Shown one piece after another: positions 62,742 to 64,000 of a stretch of 64,000 nt of DNA (position 1 is its first letter; every line of letters starts with the position of its first letter). Origin of the DNA: an uncultured Bacilli bacterium (GTDB taxonomy: Bacteria > Bacillota_I > Bacilli_A > RF39 > UBA660). The stretch is from assembly GCA_934153675.1 (NCBI GenBank), contig CAKPFG010000001.1, positions 1 through 64,000 of the forward strand, given 5' to 3'. A model generated the notes under the pieces. That model ran no database searches, had not been told where the DNA came from, and was given only the letters and a program-made list of their open reading frames with translations. The translations under genes and the position numbers were made by a program.

Positions 62742-63102
62742 TAAAGGACAGGTATTGGTTTGTTTTGTTATTATGATTCCTATATTATTTTTCATAATAT
62801 CACTCATTTTAAATATAGGTTTATATAATTTAGAAAAAAGGAAAATTACTAATACTTTAAAAGATACATTAAAATATGGTCTTGAACATATTGATAATGA
62901 TAATATATCAGATAAGATGAAATCTTTAATTAGTGCAAATACATCGATACCTTTATCTTCTATAGATATTATTGTTGATAATGGTTATATAAAAATAAGT
63001 GTTGACAAGAAATATGATGGTGTGATGAATTTTAAAAATGATGAAATAAATGTTTCTTTAATTGGCAATGTTGATAATAAGAATATAAGGGAGGAATCAT
63101 AA
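62725..63102 (+). CDS. Second TadE/TadF-like pseudopilin
   Basis: 125 residues: KLNNKGQVLVCFVIMIPILF, in which the usual Glu after the cleavage site is replaced by Cys (LVCF instead of LVEF). One helix, then an outside domain (about 30-125). Probably TadF or a second TadE of the same pilus. The ending overlaps the ATG of the ATPase gene by one base. Confidence 0.75.
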   Translation: MTKLNNKGQVLVCFVIMIPILFFIISLILNIGLYNLEKRKITNTLKDTLKYGLEHIDNDNISDKMKSLISANTSIPLSSIDIIVDNGYIKISVDKKYDGVMNFKNDEINVSLIGNVDNKNIREES

Positions 63103-63833
63103 TGAATAAGGGCAAAATAATTACAGTAACATCTGTAAAAGGAGGAGTAGGTAAAACTACTTTTACCCTTGCTTTGGCCTCTGTTTATAAAAAACAGAAT
63201 AAAAAAGTATTGCTTATTGATATGGATTTATTTTCTGGCGATATAGAGGCTATTTTAAATGTAGAAAGTAAAAGAGATTTATATACATTATATGAAGATA
63301 TTATTAATAATAATTTTTATGATATAGATAATTATATAACTAAATATGATTCTAATCTACATTTTATATCATCACCAAAAGATCCTAGATATGCAAGTAA
63401 AATATCATCCAGATTTTTAAATTTGCTTTTTAATCGTGTTTGTTCCTTGTATGATGTTATTTTAGTAGATACTAATCATTTTTTAAATGAAATTAATTTA
63501 GTTACGTTTGATCATAGTAGTCAAATTTTGTATTTAATTAATAATAATAGTATGAATTTAAAAAATATGAGAAGTATGATATCTATATTTTCTGATATGC
63601 ATATGAAGGATTATAAAATTATATTATATGAGGCTAAAGATAAAAATAAGGTTATATTTAAGAAATTTGATATTAAAAATTTGATTAAAGATAATATCGA
63701 TTATATTATTTCTACTGATTTTTATAATAAAGACTTAGACAAATATATAATGAGTGGCAATATAGTTGATAATAATAAGTTTTTAAAAGGTAACCGTGTA
63801 TTTCTAAAAATAGCAAAGGATTTAATTAAGTAG
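63102..63833 (+). CDS. TadZ/CpaE-like MinD-family ATPase
   Basis: 243 residues. It has the deviant Walker A VTSVKGGVGKTTFTLALASV, LLIDMDLFSGDIEAIL (switch I region) and DVILVDTNHF (Walker B). MinD/ParA ATPases in tad loci (TadZ/CpaE) position the pilus machine at a cell pole. There is no N-terminal receiver-like domain, so it is shorter than Caulobacter CpaE. Placed between pseudopilins and the likely TadA gene. Confidence 0.85.
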   Translation: MNKGKIITVTSVKGGVGKTTFTLALASVYKKQNKKVLLIDMDLFSGDIEAILNVESKRDLYTLYEDIINNNFYDIDNYITKYDSNLHFISSPKDPRYASKISSRFLNLLFNRVCSLYDVILVDTNHFLNEINLVTFDHSSQILYLINNNSMNLKNMRSMISIFSDMHMKDYKIILYEAKDKNKVIFKKFDIKNLIKDNIDYIISTDFYNKDLDKYIMSGNIVDNNKFLKGNRVFLKIAKDLIK

Positions 63834-63840
63834 GTGAAAC

Positions 63841-64000
63841 ATGAACTCTAAAAATTTTGTTGATGAATTTAATGTATCATTAAAAAATGAAGAACTTTTT
63901 AATGTAACTGATTATGAAAGATTTAAAAATAAAGAATTATTAGATTTTTTAAGAAGTAAGATTATTCAGAATTTAATAGATAATAATATAAATAACCAAA
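63841..64000 (+). CDS. Start of a probable TadA/CpaF secretion ATPase, cut by window end
   Basis: The frame opens at 63841 after AGGTGAAAC and is open to the last base, 53 codons. NSKNFVDEFNVSLKNEELFN followed by KELLDFLRSKIIQNLID resembles the helical N-terminus of CpaF-type ATPases, and TadA follows TadZ in most tad operons. No Walker motif is yet visible, so the call rests mainly on position. Confidence 0.55.
   Translation, partial: MNSKNFVDEFNVSLKNEELFNVTDYERFKNKELLDFLRSKIIQNLIDNNINNQ

Overview
The window reads as a chromosomal segment of a very AT-rich, Gram-positive, spore-forming member of the Bacillota, probably an uncultured gut lineage. The evidence is a SpoVS homologue, an alpha/beta-type small acid-soluble spore protein (SASP), a CotD-like coat protein, peptidoglycan synthesis and trimming genes, sigma-70 promoters of the TTGACA-N17-TATAAT type and strong GGAGG ribosome binding sites. 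TGA is used as a stop (for example mraY) and Trp is TGG, so the standard bacterial code applies despite the Mollicutes-like base composition. The sequence does not settle whether this is a Bacilli or a Clostridia lineage.

Layout. 1-573 is the 3' part of a pilin-like protein with a hypervariable C-terminus. 0.8-8.9 kb carries cell-envelope genes (mraY, an ftsW-like SEDS gene, a metallophosphoesterase, a sigma factor, an SH3-NodB deacetylase and a VanZ-RDD membrane protein). About 8.95-15.37 kb is an integrative mobilizable element: large serine recombinase, MobV relaxase, and a radical SAM/TcmP pair as cargo. It lies between the VanZ-RDD gene and tRNA-His. 15.6-29.9 kb is core again: a P-type ATPase, a second deacetylase, an orphan Flp-type pilin, ftsY-ylxM, a HerA-like ATPase, rsmE-mtaB, cotD-like, ffh-tdk and a D,D-carboxypeptidase. 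29.9-44.2 kb is an accessory stretch. It starts near tRNA-Gly and holds decayed IS30, IS256 and IS110 pieces, a methionine aminopeptidase with an unusual N-terminus, an MgtA-type ATPase, an AbrB-ABC cassette, an HxlR/cupin pair, a HAD/beta-helix pair and several broken genes. 45.2-62.3 kb is core: thiI, the SASP gene, two pilin-like paralogues, spoVS, sufU, nucleoside phosphorylases, rpoZ, the yfmF/yfmH pair, secG, rel, dtd and an AI-2E permease. At 62.4 kb a Tad pilus operon begins and runs off the end.

The most striking observation concerns the C-termini of the proteins ending at 573 and 49310. Over a 94-bp block they differ at 26 positions in 16 codons. Every codon change alters the amino acid, and 23 of the 26 differences have an A in one copy; the other three are T/G pairs, which an A in a template would also explain. 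The blocks are GC-rich and flanked by 44 bp and 37 bp of identity. This is the signature of adenine-directed mutagenic retrohoming by a diversity-generating retroelement (DGR). The targets are type IV pilin-like proteins. I recognised neither the reverse transcriptase nor the template repeat in the window, so they should lie elsewhere in the genome.
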